DNA from: Sulfolobales archaeon Acd1 | GTDB lineage: Archaea; Thermoproteota; Thermoprotei_A; Sulfolobales; Sulfolobaceae | Length of the DNA stretch: 64,000 nucleotides | Assembly (NCBI GenBank): GCA_000389735.1 | Contig: APJY01000001.1 | Coordinates: forward strand, 434,001 to 498,000 | Reading direction: 5' to 3' | Position numbers and translations under genes: made by a program | Notes under the pieces: generated by a model | The model's input: the letters and a program-made list of their open reading frames with translations, nothing else | The model's database searches: none | What the model was told of the DNA's origin: nothing | Shown: one piece after another, positions 26,351 to 38,173 of the stretch | Layout of the letters: each line of letters begins with the position of its first letter | How positions within the stretch are numbered: the first letter of the stretch is position 1

Positions 26351-26705
26351 AGGAGAGGAGTATGAGAGCGGCGCCCAAGTACTGAAGACCGTCGAGTCTT
26401 TGGCCGAAGACGAGCAGGGCGTAGACCATCGCGAAGACCGGCTCAGTTGCGGAGATAACGGCGGAGTAGAGGGGGCCCACGAACCTCATCCCCTTATAGA
26501 AGAAGTAGTAAGCCACGACGGTATCCAGTACGCCCAACAACACCCCTCCCTTCAGGACGCTTAAGTTCAGGTGAGGGAAGGCCAGTGAGGCTGCGGCGAG
26601 CGGCGGAAGGCTCCAGAGGCTCTGGGCCTGAATGACCTCCCACTCCGAGTACTTCCTCGACTGCATCAGCGAGGAGTACCAGATGAGCTGGCCCGCTTGA
26701 TCCTC
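26319..26705 (-). pseudogene. Truncated EamA/DMT transporter, C-terminal half only
   Basis: About 128 residues match the second half of a ten-helix EamA (DMT) transporter: four membrane segments with SATEPVFAMVYALLVFGQ and the short basic C-terminus. EamA-like residues continue upstream of the first ATG (26666) to about 26705 (QLIWYSSLMQSRKYS) and then meet an in-frame TGA at 26706-26708. The N-terminal half is absent; an AT-rich segment with a different gene starts within 20 bases. It is probably a gene broken by the event that brought in the AT-rich segment. A five-helix half-transporter starting at 26666 is a less likely alternative. Confidence 0.75.
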
Positions 26706-26724
26706 TCAGACCTACACAAGTTGT

Positions 26725-27462
26725 CTACAACCAATTTATTTTCTTTAAATACAACGTCAGCGTTATTCCTAGGACGATTAGTGGAGTTAGAAAGTACACC
26801 GTGTAAATTGAGTCCAGTGATGAAGGCAAAGACGAATAAGAGACGGCGTATAAACTAGCTATTGCCGTAATCGGTAGGAATATAAAGGAGATAGAAGTAA
26901 GTTTCTTTATTATAATGTTTAACTCGTTTTGTACCTCCGTTAGGTATATGTTATATAAGTCAGCTGACCTAGTTATGAGGATCTCAGATCTCTCAAAGGC
27001 AAACGCCACGTTGTCCAGCGTGTCCTTACTTACGAACTTGGAGAGCTTTTTAGCGACGTAAAACAGTGAGGACGAGTCAGAGTACAGAGTTTGTATCTCT
27101 TTCCTCAGGTCCTTTACCTCTTCTACGTTTCTTACTTGACCCTCGGTTATCCTCTCGAAAAGTTCGTCGAACTTGCGGAAGAGATCCGTCCTCTTTACAC
27201 CAAGGTAGTAGACCACCTCGTCTAGGATTACGTCTATTATAGTAGTCAACTCGCAGTTATCGAAGTCGGAGTCCTTAATCATGTTGAATAACTCCTTACT
27301 GTGTATTGTTACTTTACCGTCACTCACAGAAAAATATGTAGACTTTCCGTCAATGTCTATTCTGACGTAGACGTTTTGTCCCGTATAAACTACTCTGTAA
27401 ACATTTAAGTCATCCAGCGGAAGTTTCGAAATATCTTCATCATATAGGATTTCGCACTTCAT
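26725..27462 (-). CDS. CorA-like membrane protein lacking the GMN motif
   Basis: The architecture is that of CorA Mg2+/Co2+ channels: a cytoplasmic alpha/beta domain (1-100), a long helix with heptad character (about 100-185), and two C-terminal membrane helices (about 190-210 and 217-240) ending in a basic tail. The sequence before the first helix end, LPITAIASLYAVSYSS, aligns with the CorA LPxTxIASIYGMNF segment, but the selectivity motif GMN is replaced by A206-V207-S208. The acidic loop between helices is also reduced. It is probably a divergent or non-Mg2+ member. The gene is visibly AT-rich compared with its neighbours, suggesting recent acquisition. Confidence 0.75.
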   Translation of the reverse strand: MKCEILYDEDISKLPLDDLNVYRVVYTGQNVYVRIDIDGKSTYFSVSDGKVTIHSKELFNMIKDSDFDNCELTTIIDVILDEVVYYLGVKRTDLFRKFDELFERITEGQVRNVEEVKDLRKEIQTLYSDSSSLFYVAKKLSKFVSKDTLDNVAFAFERSEILITRSADLYNIYLTEVQNELNIIIKKLTSISFIFLPITAIASLYAVSYSSLPSSLDSIYTVYFLTPLIVLGITLTLYLKKINWL

Positions 27463-27911
27463 AAATAGAGAAAATCTATTGAGGGTAATAAGCTAATCTA
27501 CAAGATATGGGAGTGTGGGCATAATGTAGTTACCGAGTTATTTTTATTCCCTCATTTTTAACATTTTGTAATACCTCGTCCTCATCGCAAAGAAAGTACA
27601 CTTAGTAAACTAATAGCTGCGAAGACGTAAGATGCGTCATAATACGTTAAACCCCTCTCTACGGCTACCCTTATTGCTTCTTGCATTGGTAAATACTTCG
27701 GAAAGCAGTCCAAACGTTGTAGTAGAAATAGAATATAACGGCCTGACTAGGTTAGGGAGTAGCGTTTTGATGTCTTCACCCAGTTTTAACAAAGGAAATA
27801 ACTGTTGTAGTCATTCCGGCACTAATACCACCTATGATATATCCATGGCGATAAAGCTCTTCCAATTCCAATTTGAAGGATTTCACGAAAATAAAAGGGA
27901 AGCGACGCGTT
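27463..27911. other. AT-rich 449-base spacer with gene debris
   Basis: There is no intact gene of convincing quality. On the minus strand it holds a frameshifted PIN-toxin remnant (27530-27686) and a 36-codon open frame from GTG 27886 to the stop at 27776 with one hydrophobic segment (YIIGGISAGMTTTVISFV); a shifted frame continues past that stop, which suggests decay. It separates the AT-rich CorA-like gene from nuoB. Confidence 0.6.
27530..27686 (-). pseudogene. VapC-like PIN-domain toxin remnant with frameshift
   Basis: Minus-strand frame 27686-27582 reads AIRVAVERGLTYYDASYVF, the very characteristic C-terminal active-site region of VapC PIN RNases (conserved YDASY aspartate). A one-base shift near 27598 is needed to continue with LCDEDEVLQNVKNEGIKIT, which matches the VapC T-x-D-D/E-x-L...GI end, stopping at 27530. 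No N-terminal PIN half (first catalytic aspartate) and no antitoxin are seen. It is therefore a decayed toxin gene. Confidence 0.5.
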
Positions 27912-28433
27912 TCAGGACTCCAAGGGTGCCAGCTTCACGCCCTCCTTCTTTATCTTGTTCTGGAGCATCAGGATGGCCCTCGCCATCGCCTCGGGCCTCG
28001 TGGGGCAGCCTGGCATGTAAACGTCGACCGGGACTCCTATCTCCGAGGGGAGGACGACGTTGTAGGAGTTCCAGAATATCCCTCCCTCCAACGAGCAGGC
28101 TCCCATGGCTATGACGTACTTAGGCTCCGGCATCTGGTCGTAGACGATCCTCACCGCCCTAGCCATCTTCCTGGTCAAAGTGCCCTCGATCGTCAGCAGG
28201 TTCGTGTGCCTCGCGGAGGTGAATGGAAGCATACCGTACCTCTCGGAGTCGAACCTGGCGGCGGCTAAGGCTCCGAACTCCGCGCCGCAGCAGCTGGTTG
28301 TCAGGTGAGGAGGCCAGAGGGAGAACATGACCCCCCAATCTATTAGGTTCTTGACGGGCTTCTTGGTCAACAGCCACTTGGCCGCCTTCCTAGCGGCCTC
28401 TTCTAAATTGCCCACCAGCATTAACTGGTCCAT
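27912..28433 (-). CDS. nuoB: NADH-quinone oxidoreductase subunit B (NuoB-like)
   Basis: The N2 cluster-binding subunit of complex I or a related hydrogenase-like complex. Ligands are complete: Cys 48 and 49 (TSCCGAEF), Cys 113 (GACSLEGGIFWNSY) and Cys 143 (PGCPTRPEA). The 173-residue length fits archaeal NuoB. It acts at the membrane-peripheral arm interface. No other nuo gene is present; downstream is AT-rich debris, upstream an RNA-like intergenic region. A TATA element (GCTTAATTAC, about 28470) lies 37 bases before ATG 28433. It is either naturally separate from the nuo operon or detached by rearrangement. Confidence 0.92.
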   Translation of the reverse strand: MDQLMLVGNLEEAARKAAKWLLTKKPVKNLIDWGVMFSLWPPHLTTSCCGAEFGALAAARFDSERYGMLPFTSARHTNLLTIEGTLTRKMARAVRIVYDQMPEPKYVIAMGACSLEGGIFWNSYNVVLPSEIGVPVDVYMPGCPTRPEAMARAILMLQNKIKKEGVKLAPLES

Positions 28434-30483
<2,050 letters not shown>

Positions 30484-30491
<8 letters not shown>

Positions 30492-30912
30492 CCACTAGTA
30501 CCGGTACCCTCGCCTCCTGAACCACCTTCGAGGACACGCTCCCCAGGATGAGCCTCTTGAAGGTCGACAGTCCCCTGCTTCCTATCACTATCAGGTCGGC
30601 GCCGTTTTTCGATGCGTACTCTATTATGGAGGTCGCGGGATCGCCCTCGAGCACTTGGGAAGTCACGTCCTTCACGCCCGCTTCTTGGGCCTTCTTCTTG
30701 GCTTGCTCCACGTCGTTCTGGGCCTTGTTGTAGATCTGGGCTATCACGTCGCTCGGAATCGGGGCGAAGCCCATCCCGAGGAGGGCCGCGGTGTCCACCA
30801 CCTCCACCACGTCCAACTTAGAGTCGAAGGCTTTGGCGAGCTCTATCGCCGTGTTCAGGGCCTTTATCGCGTGATCCGAACCGTCGTAGGCAACCACGAT
30901 CCTTTTGAACAT
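30484..30912 (-). CDS. Universal stress protein UspA family
   Basis: A 142-residue single Usp domain. The N-terminal VVAYDGSDHA and C-terminal GSRGLSTFKRLILGSVSSKV (G-2x-G-9x-G-S) ATP-binding motifs are complete, so it is the ATP-binding subclass. Usually a dimer induced by stress or starvation. GGTGGT sits four bases before ATG 30912, a good Shine-Dalgarno, and the nearest TATA (TATAATTG, about 30945) implies a leader of about 10 nt. Confidence 0.93.
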
Positions 30913-30989
30913 GTTACCACCAATTTCAAGTTAGTTCAGATTATCAATTATATCACTTTCGCCATTTGTTAAAGATTTTTGAAAAAAAT

Positions 30990-32246
30990 TTAAGCGAGCT
31001 TTAAACCCTCTACTACCAGTGACCTAGACTTCAGGTTCCAGACCGTTCTCTCGTCTCCGGCCTCCGCCCTTATACCTCTCAGCAGGTCCCTGAGGGTTCC
31101 GGAAAGGTTCAGACCCTTAACTGCCTTACCCTCCTTCGGATTCCAGGCGAGGCCCACGCTGAGGCTGAACGCTCCTGAGGCGAAGTCGCTAGTGTGTACC
31201 CCTCTGAGCGAGTTCACCACCAAACCCTCCTCCTCCCCAACCTCCTTGACCTTAATGATGACGTTGGAGAAGCCCGCCGTCGGATTGGTGGCGTAAGTTC
31301 TAATAGCGGAGTGTGTGGGCTCCACGTTCGCCTTCCTCGCCCAGTAGTAAGTGTTTATGCTCCTTACGAAGACCCCGTTGGAGATTATTTCGACCTTTCT
31401 CGAGGGTAGTCCCTCGCCGTCGAACTCCCTGCTCATAATCATTTCATCCAACGTGGGGTCGTCGATTACAGTGAACTTAGTGCCGAAGTCCTCGCCTAGC
31501 TTTAGGGGACTCGACTTCCTGTAAACGTTGTCCGTGGAAACCGCGAACCTCAGAAGGGGCAGTAGGAGGTCCTGGAGCGCTTCTGGAGTTAGGGTCACCA
31601 CGCTTGGGAGAGACTTAGGCTCGACTTCGTTCTTCGCTATTTCCAACTTGAACAGGAAGTCCTCCTTAAGGGCGTCGCTTCTCGTCGCAGAGAGATCCCT
31701 CGTGGCGCTCGAAGAGTGTACGCTGGGCGAAACTCCTGAGCTGACTTTAGCGTTGCCCTCTATGTAAGCAGAGGAGAACGTGGCCTTGCTCCTCTTGTCC
31801 GAGCCCTCCGTGGAGGCCACTTCGATTTCCCCCAAGGCAACCTCAGCTCCTGCGTGACTCACGCTAGCCCATTCGGGCACCTCCAGAAGGTTGGGGAAGG
31901 AGTCCCTAACTTCCTCTATCGCCTTTTCGAGGTCGAACTTGACCAAGCTCAGGGTGATCCCGCTCTCGCCGGGAGGTATTACGTTAGCCTCGTCGACCTT
32001 CGACACCCTCCATCCCTGTATTGCCCTTTCGATAAGCTCCTCCGTTAGCCTAGTGGAGTAGGCGAAGCCCATCTTGCCGTCCTTGGCTACCCTTAACCCG
32101 TAGCCCTCGTCTTCCAGGGTCTCGCTCCTTATGCTTCCGTCGAACTCTATAGCGTACTCGCTGAGCCTGGTGTGGAATACCTCCGCCTGGTAACCCAGAG
32201 CCTTGAGCCTGCTCAACGCCTTATAGACGTCGATCTCAGACGCCAC
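30990..32246 (-). CDS. tldE: TldE/PmbA-like subunit of the TldD/TldE protease
   Basis: The 418-residue partner of TldD. TldE lacks the metal-binding HExxxH and forms the TldD/TldE heterodimer that degrades unfolded or linear peptides; in bacteria it matures microcin B17. N-terminal helical region, central beta domain and C-terminal ASGAFSLSVGLAWN region are all recognisable. Its ATG at 32246 overlaps the end of the TldD gene by 11 bases, so stoichiometric expression is likely. Confidence 0.88.
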   Translation of the reverse strand: MASEIDVYKALSRLKALGYQAEVFHTRLSEYAIEFDGSIRSETLEDEGYGLRVAKDGKMGFAYSTRLTEELIERAIQGWRVSKVDEANVIPPGESGITLSLVKFDLEKAIEEVRDSFPNLLEVPEWASVSHAGAEVALGEIEVASTEGSDKRSKATFSSAYIEGNAKVSSGVSPSVHSSSATRDLSATRSDALKEDFLFKLEIAKNEVEPKSLPSVVTLTPEALQDLLLPLLRFAVSTDNVYRKSSPLKLGEDFGTKFTVIDDPTLDEMIMSREFDGEGLPSRKVEIISNGVFVRSINTYYWARKANVEPTHSAIRTYATNPTAGFSNVIIKVKEVGEEEGLVVNSLRGVHTSDFASGAFSLSVGLAWNPKEGKAVKGLNLSGTLRDLLRGIRAEAGDERTVWNLKSRSLVVEGLKLA

Positions 32247-33576
32247 CTACCCTCACCTCGTCTACCCTGACGTAAGGGCCTCCGTCCGAGACGGGAACGG
32301 TCTGCCCCATCTTGCCGCAGAAGCCGGGTGAGAACTCCAACTCCTTGCTCACCCCAGAAACGCGCTTCAGAGTCTCCAGGGTGGAACCGGTTATGCCCAG
32401 GAAGGTTACGGGCCTACCCACCTCGCCGTTCACTATCTCGTAGGCCTCGTCGATCCCGAACTGGAAGGTCCCGTCGTTATTGGTCTGTCCCCCGCTCATC
32501 GAGACCAGCAGATAACCCTCGTTGACCTCGGAGACCAGCTCCTCCCTGGTGGAGTCCCCCGGCTCGAAGTGGGTGTTCCTCATCCTTACTAGGGGCCTTG
32601 AGATGGGCCCTTCAGCCCTAGCGTTGCCCGTGGGGTTAGCCCCCAAGTAAGCGGCGTAGTACCTGTCGTTGAGGAACTCGTTCAACACGCCCTTCTTTAT
32701 TATCTCGACCTTTCTAGCCTCCACCCCCTCGTCGTCGTAGACTATGGAGCCTATCGCCTGCTCGTCGTCGACCATGGGGGAGTCGGAGATGGAGACTATT
32801 TCAGACGCAACAGGTTTACCCAACTTGTCCGAGAATATCCCGCTAACGGCGAGGTCGGCCTCCGAGAGGTGGCCCACCGCCTCGTGGGCGAAGACCCCAA
32901 CCACTTCCGGGGCCATAACGACCGGGAACTTCCCGACCTTGGGCGAGACAGCCCTCATCTTCTCCTGGACCTTCCTCCCCATGCTCTCGATGAGTTCGTC
33001 GGCCACGTCGAACAGCACGAACCTCTTGTAGGAATAGAACCTGTCGAAGACGGTCAGCGAGAGGTCACCCCTCTTGATCACGGCTGTAACCGAAACTCCG
33101 TTGTACCCGTAGGCCTGGCTCACGTCCCTGGAGTCGGAGCTCAGGTAGCGCTTGTCGTGGAGGACCTCCCTGTAGGAGACCGTTACGGCCTTCACTCCCT
33201 CTAGCTTCATGACCTCGTCCCTTATCCTCCTCACGACCTTCATCTTCTCCTCTAATGAGAAGTTTAGGGGGTTGGGATTGAGAGGTAAGCTTACCTCTGC
33301 CTTCTTCGACTTCAGGTAGACCACTGCCGACTTCCTGTCGCCCAAGGCGTTACTGACGGCCCTTTCGGCGTCCTCGGCCCTCGGTTCCCTCCTCAGGCTG
33401 ACCAAACCCCAGTCCCCGTCCACCAGAACCCTCAGCAAAGCCCCCTCGGTGACTCCGTTGGACTCAACGTACTCCCTGGTCTCGTTAGCGACGAGGACTA
33501 ACGTCCTGACCCTGGTGTACCTGACGTCAGCGAAAGAAGCTCCCAGCTCCTCGGCCCTCTTTAAAGCCTCCTCCAC
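32236..33576 (-). CDS. tldD: TldD metalloprotease
   Basis: The catalytic subunit of the TldD/TldE protease. The zinc-binding HEAVGH (HExxxH) motif is at about 227-232 and the downstream GFCGKMGQ region, which supplies the third ligand, is conserved near the C-terminus. Length 446 residues is normal. The GTG start at 33576 gives a typical N-terminus (EEALKRAEELGASFADVRY). It forms a two-gene operon with tldE and is divergent from homoserine dehydrogenase. Confidence 0.92.
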   Translation of the reverse strand: MEEALKRAEELGASFADVRYTRVRTLVLVANETREYVESNGVTEGALLRVLVDGDWGLVSLRREPRAEDAERAVSNALGDRKSAVVYLKSKKAEVSLPLNPNPLNFSLEEKMKVVRRIRDEVMKLEGVKAVTVSYREVLHDKRYLSSDSRDVSQAYGYNGVSVTAVIKRGDLSLTVFDRFYSYKRFVLFDVADELIESMGRKVQEKMRAVSPKVGKFPVVMAPEVVGVFAHEAVGHLSEADLAVSGIFSDKLGKPVASEIVSISDSPMVDDEQAIGSIVYDDEGVEARKVEIIKKGVLNEFLNDRYYAAYLGANPTGNARAEGPISRPLVRMRNTHFEPGDSTREELVSEVNEGYLLVSMSGGQTNNDGTFQFGIDEAYEIVNGEVGRPVTFLGITGSTLETLKRVSGVSKELEFSPGFCGKMGQTVPVSDGGPYVRVDEVRVGGV

Positions 33577-33613
33577 AAGGGAAGGGGAGAAGCCAGGTTA
33601 ATAGCTTCTCTAG

Positions 33614-33623
33614 CTTATTATTG
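33614..33623 (+). promoter_or_regulatory. TATA box of homoserine dehydrogenase
   Basis: CTTATTATTG is centred 27 bases before GTG 33645, placing the transcription start at that codon. Confidence 0.5.
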
Positions 33624-33644
33624 CCGCGGCCCTCTCTCACTGGC

Positions 33645-34595
33645 GTGAGGATCCTCATATTCGGCTACGGTAAGGTAGGTAAGGAGCTCAGGGCGCTGAT
33701 ACACGAGAGGAGGGGGGAGGTTCCTGAGCTCAGCGACGTCCAAATAGTGGCGACGGTGACCAGAAGGGGTATATCCTTAGGCGACAGGGACGCCTTCGTG
33801 GCCGATGAGCCGTTCTCGCTCGATCACCTGGAGAAGCTGAAGCCCGACGTAGTGATCGACACGGCCTCAGCCAACTACGAGACGGGGGAACCCTCCCTGA
33901 GCCTATATTTCAGGGCCTTCGAGCTGGGGGCCAGCGTGATAACTACAAACAAGGCTCCGTTGGCTCTGAGGTTCTGGGACATTGTGGAGAGGGCCAGAAA
34001 GAACGGAGCGACCTTAGGGTTCCAGGGAACCGTAATGAGCGGTACTCCCTCGGTTAACTTACTCAGGGTCTTGCCGGGCTCCAGGGTGAGGAAAATAAGG
34101 GGGATACTGAACGGCACGACCAACTACATCCTGTCGAGGATGGCGGAAGGGATCCCCTTCGCCTCCGCCTTGGCTGAAGCGAAGCAGAAGGGTTACGCGG
34201 AGGAGGATCCAACCCTCGACCTGAACGGCTTCGACGCGGGAGCGAAGCTGGTCATCCTTTCCAACTTCGCAATGAGGACTAGGCTCACCGTGAGGGACGT
34301 GAAGCTTGAAGGTATTGTCAACCTCAAAGAGGAGGACGTGGCTAAGGCCTTAAGGGAGGGGAAGAAGCCGAAGCTCGTCGCTCAGTCCGACGGGAAAGAG
34401 GCGACCGTAAGAGTTCAACTCGTTTCCCAGTCCGATCCCCTGTACTCCGTAGACGGCGTCGAGAACGCCCTCTCCGTAGAGACGGACGTACAGACGATCA
34501 CTATAAGGGGACCCGGAGCGGGGCCGAGGCAGGCAGCCTATGGCGCCCTCAGCGACCTGATACTGCTGAAAAGGGGTGCCCTCCTACTCCCATAA
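33645..34595 (+). CDS. hom: Homoserine dehydrogenase
   Basis: It reduces aspartate-semialdehyde to homoserine on the way to threonine and methionine. The N-terminal RILIFGYGKVGK is the NAD(P) GxGxxG motif; NGTTNYILSRM and GYAEEDPTLDLNGFDAGAKL are the catalytic-domain signatures with the essential Asp/Lys. There is no ACT domain, so no direct threonine feedback through that domain. I use GTG 33645 rather than the in-frame TTG 33621 because the TATA box lies over that TTG, and MRILIF is the usual N-terminus. Confidence 0.93.
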   Translation: MRILIFGYGKVGKELRALIHERRGEVPELSDVQIVATVTRRGISLGDRDAFVADEPFSLDHLEKLKPDVVIDTASANYETGEPSLSLYFRAFELGASVITTNKAPLALRFWDIVERARKNGATLGFQGTVMSGTPSVNLLRVLPGSRVRKIRGILNGTTNYILSRMAEGIPFASALAEAKQKGYAEEDPTLDLNGFDAGAKLVILSNFAMRTRLTVRDVKLEGIVNLKEEDVAKALREGKKPKLVAQSDGKEATVRVQLVSQSDPLYSVDGVENALSVETDVQTITIRGPGAGPRQAAYGALSDLILLKRGALLLP

Positions 34596-34597
34596 AT

Positions 34598-34665
34598 TAC
34601 GAAATTGTTTCGTTTTGCGAAACTTCAATTATTTATGATTGATAGTGTAATAATTTTGTTTCGTA
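34598..34665. repeat. Set of TTTCG/CGAAA inverted repeats between hom and ctaB
   Basis: TACGAAA (34598-34604) pairs with TTTCGTA (34659-34665), and between them GTTTCG (34607-34612) pairs with CGAAAC (34618-34623) as a short hairpin. They lie in a very AT-rich gap after hom and before the ctaB TATA box (TTTTTAATAG, 34671-34680). They may be regulator half-sites or a terminator hairpin. Confidence 0.5.
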
Positions 34666-34710
34666 CATCCTTTTTAATAGTACTTCGAGGGTTTAGAGAG
34701 TGAGGCCCGA

Positions 34711-35556
34711 ATGTCCGTCCGACTCAGCTCACTCTTTAGGCTCGCTAAGCCCAGGGTAGTGGCCCTTTTGGACTTAGCTGCCCTTGCTGGCTACTTCGCC
34801 GCGGGCTTCAAGGGTCTATTGCCCCTAGCCCTGGTTCTCGTCGGAGGCTCCCTCGCCTCGGCGGGGGCGATGATGGTGAACGAGGCTTACGAGGCCAACA
34901 GGGACATAAAGATGGAGAGGACATCGTGGAGGCCCACCGCGAAACAAGAGATCAGCATAAAGGCCGTTTATGCCGTGGGTTCCTCGCTCGTGACGATCGG
35001 GACAGGGATAGCCTACCTCGCGAACCCTTTGACGGCTCTCTTCGTAGCCTTCGGGGCGCTCTTCTATATCTTCGTTTACACCGTAGTCCTCAAGCCGAGG
35101 CACTGGAGCAACATAGTTATAGGAGGCCTGGCCGGGAGCGCGGCGGCTTGGGCCGGCTACTCGGCGAGCTCGGGAACCCTAGACTTGCCGGGCCTGTTGC
35201 TCGGCCTGCTGATCTTCATGTGGACCCCGGGTCACTTCTGGTCGCTGGCGTTGAGGTACAGTCAGGACTACGAGAGGGCTGGCTATCCGATGTTGCCGGT
35301 GATATACGGCGAGAAGGTGACCGCTAGGGCCATAGCTGTGAGCAACGCCCTCATGATTCCGTTCGCGTTAGCCCTCGGGGTTTGGTTCGGATCGCCCTAC
35401 TTAATACTCTCGGCGGTGGCCTCGGCCATACTCGTTTACTTCACTATGAGGCTGTACACGAACCCGACGGAGGAAGAGGCCTGGATCTCCTTTAAGGTAT
35501 CCTCTCCCTATTTGGCTATCCTTTTGCTCGGAATAATCCTCAGTAGGGCACTGTGA
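34711..35556 (+). CDS. ctaB: Protoheme IX farnesyltransferase (heme O synthase)
   Basis: A UbiA-family membrane prenyltransferase with about nine helices that farnesylates heme b for terminal oxidases. The first Asp-rich motif NEAYEANRDIKMERT and the second, YSQDYERAGYPMLPVIYGE, plus WTPGHFWSLAL are typical of CtaB/Cox10. The 281-residue length matches. The start ATG 34711 is about 35 bases after TATA TTTTTAATAG, leaving a short leader. The last 17 bases overlap the convergent membrane-protein gene. Confidence 0.93.
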   Translation: MSVRLSSLFRLAKPRVVALLDLAALAGYFAAGFKGLLPLALVLVGGSLASAGAMMVNEAYEANRDIKMERTSWRPTAKQEISIKAVYAVGSSLVTIGTGIAYLANPLTALFVAFGALFYIFVYTVVLKPRHWSNIVIGGLAGSAAAWAGYSASSGTLDLPGLLLGLLIFMWTPGHFWSLALRYSQDYERAGYPMLPVIYGEKVTARAIAVSNALMIPFALALGVWFGSPYLILSAVASAILVYFTMRLYTNPTEEEAWISFKVSSPYLAILLLGIILSRAL

Positions 35557-36103
35557 GGACTACGAAAGTCTTCCTCCCTTTACTCCTTACTGCCACAACG
35601 GAGTCGTTGCACCTCTTGCTTATCCTGATCTCGTCCGACCCATAGTTCACAGCTACCCTTATCCTGGACCCGCACTGGAAGGCTGCCTTCATCGCCTCCC
35701 TGTAGTAAGGGGAAAGGAAGTAGGAGGCCCTATCCACTAGTACCCTGAACTCCTCCTCGGGGGTGAGACTTTTCAGGCCGAAGGTCGAGACGGGAATCCA
35801 GACCTCTATGAGGCCGTCCCTAACGTAAACCTTCGGTTGAGACGCCCTATAGGCTAAGTAAACCCCGAGGCCCCCGAAGCCCGCGTTGAGCAGGGTTAGG
35901 GCGAGAAGCATGAGAGGGCTGAGGAAGCGGAACAGGAGCAGGGCGAAGCCGACGGACATAACCACGTCTGCAACCACGAGAAGGACGGCCTTCTTGGGAT
36001 CGCCGAGCGCTCTAACGAACAGGTAGCTAGGGATAGACGTACCGACCAAGGGGACTGGAGTGAGCGCTAGGGCGAGAAGCAGTCTCCTCTCCTGGTCCGG
36101 CAT
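35540..36103 (-). CDS. Membrane protein with C-terminal soluble domain, unknown
   Basis: Four hydrophobic segments in the first 90 residues, then a soluble alpha/beta domain of about 95 residues (KVYVRDGLIEVWIPVSTFG onward) with two cysteines. There is no motif I recognise. The gene is convergent with ctaB, overlapping by 17 bases. The clean start (ATG 36103) and codon use similar to its neighbours support it as real. Confidence 0.68.
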   Translation of the reverse strand: MPDQERRLLLALALTPVPLVGTSIPSYLFVRALGDPKKAVLLVVADVVMSVGFALLLFRFLSPLMLLALTLLNAGFGGLGVYLAYRASQPKVYVRDGLIEVWIPVSTFGLKSLTPEEEFRVLVDRASYFLSPYYREAMKAAFQCGSRIRVAVNYGSDEIRISKRCNDSVVAVRSKGRKTFVVLTVPY

Positions 36104-36192
36104 CGTATTACTTTAAGCTGAGCCTCACCTTATAAGGTTTCTAAGAGGTGATCGGTATTGAAAGGCCCCCATAATGATGGTTTTACCTTTAC

Positions 36193-36222
36193 AATGACGT
36201 TAGGTTTAGCGTTAATGACGTT
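36193..36222. repeat. Direct repeat AATGACGTT upstream of the radical-SAM gene
   Basis: AATGACGTT occurs at 36193-36201 and 36214-36222, two helical turns apart (21 bases), about 25-50 bases upstream of the TATA-like TTAATAATC (36242-36250) that precedes ATG 36275. The spacing suits an activator or repressor binding two faces of the same helix side. Confidence 0.4.
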
Positions 36223-36274
36223 GTTTGTGAACAGGTTAAGGTTAATAATCACGCGTTCCGAATTGAAGTTCTGA

Positions 36275-38154
<1,880 letters not shown>

Positions 38155-38173
38155 CTACGATACTAGACCCTCT

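Noticed and set aside
27632-28114. A 160-codon open frame on the plus strand overlapping nuoB
   Set aside because: Its second half is antisense to nuoB and its first half has no motif; the minus strand there reads as a VapC remnant instead.
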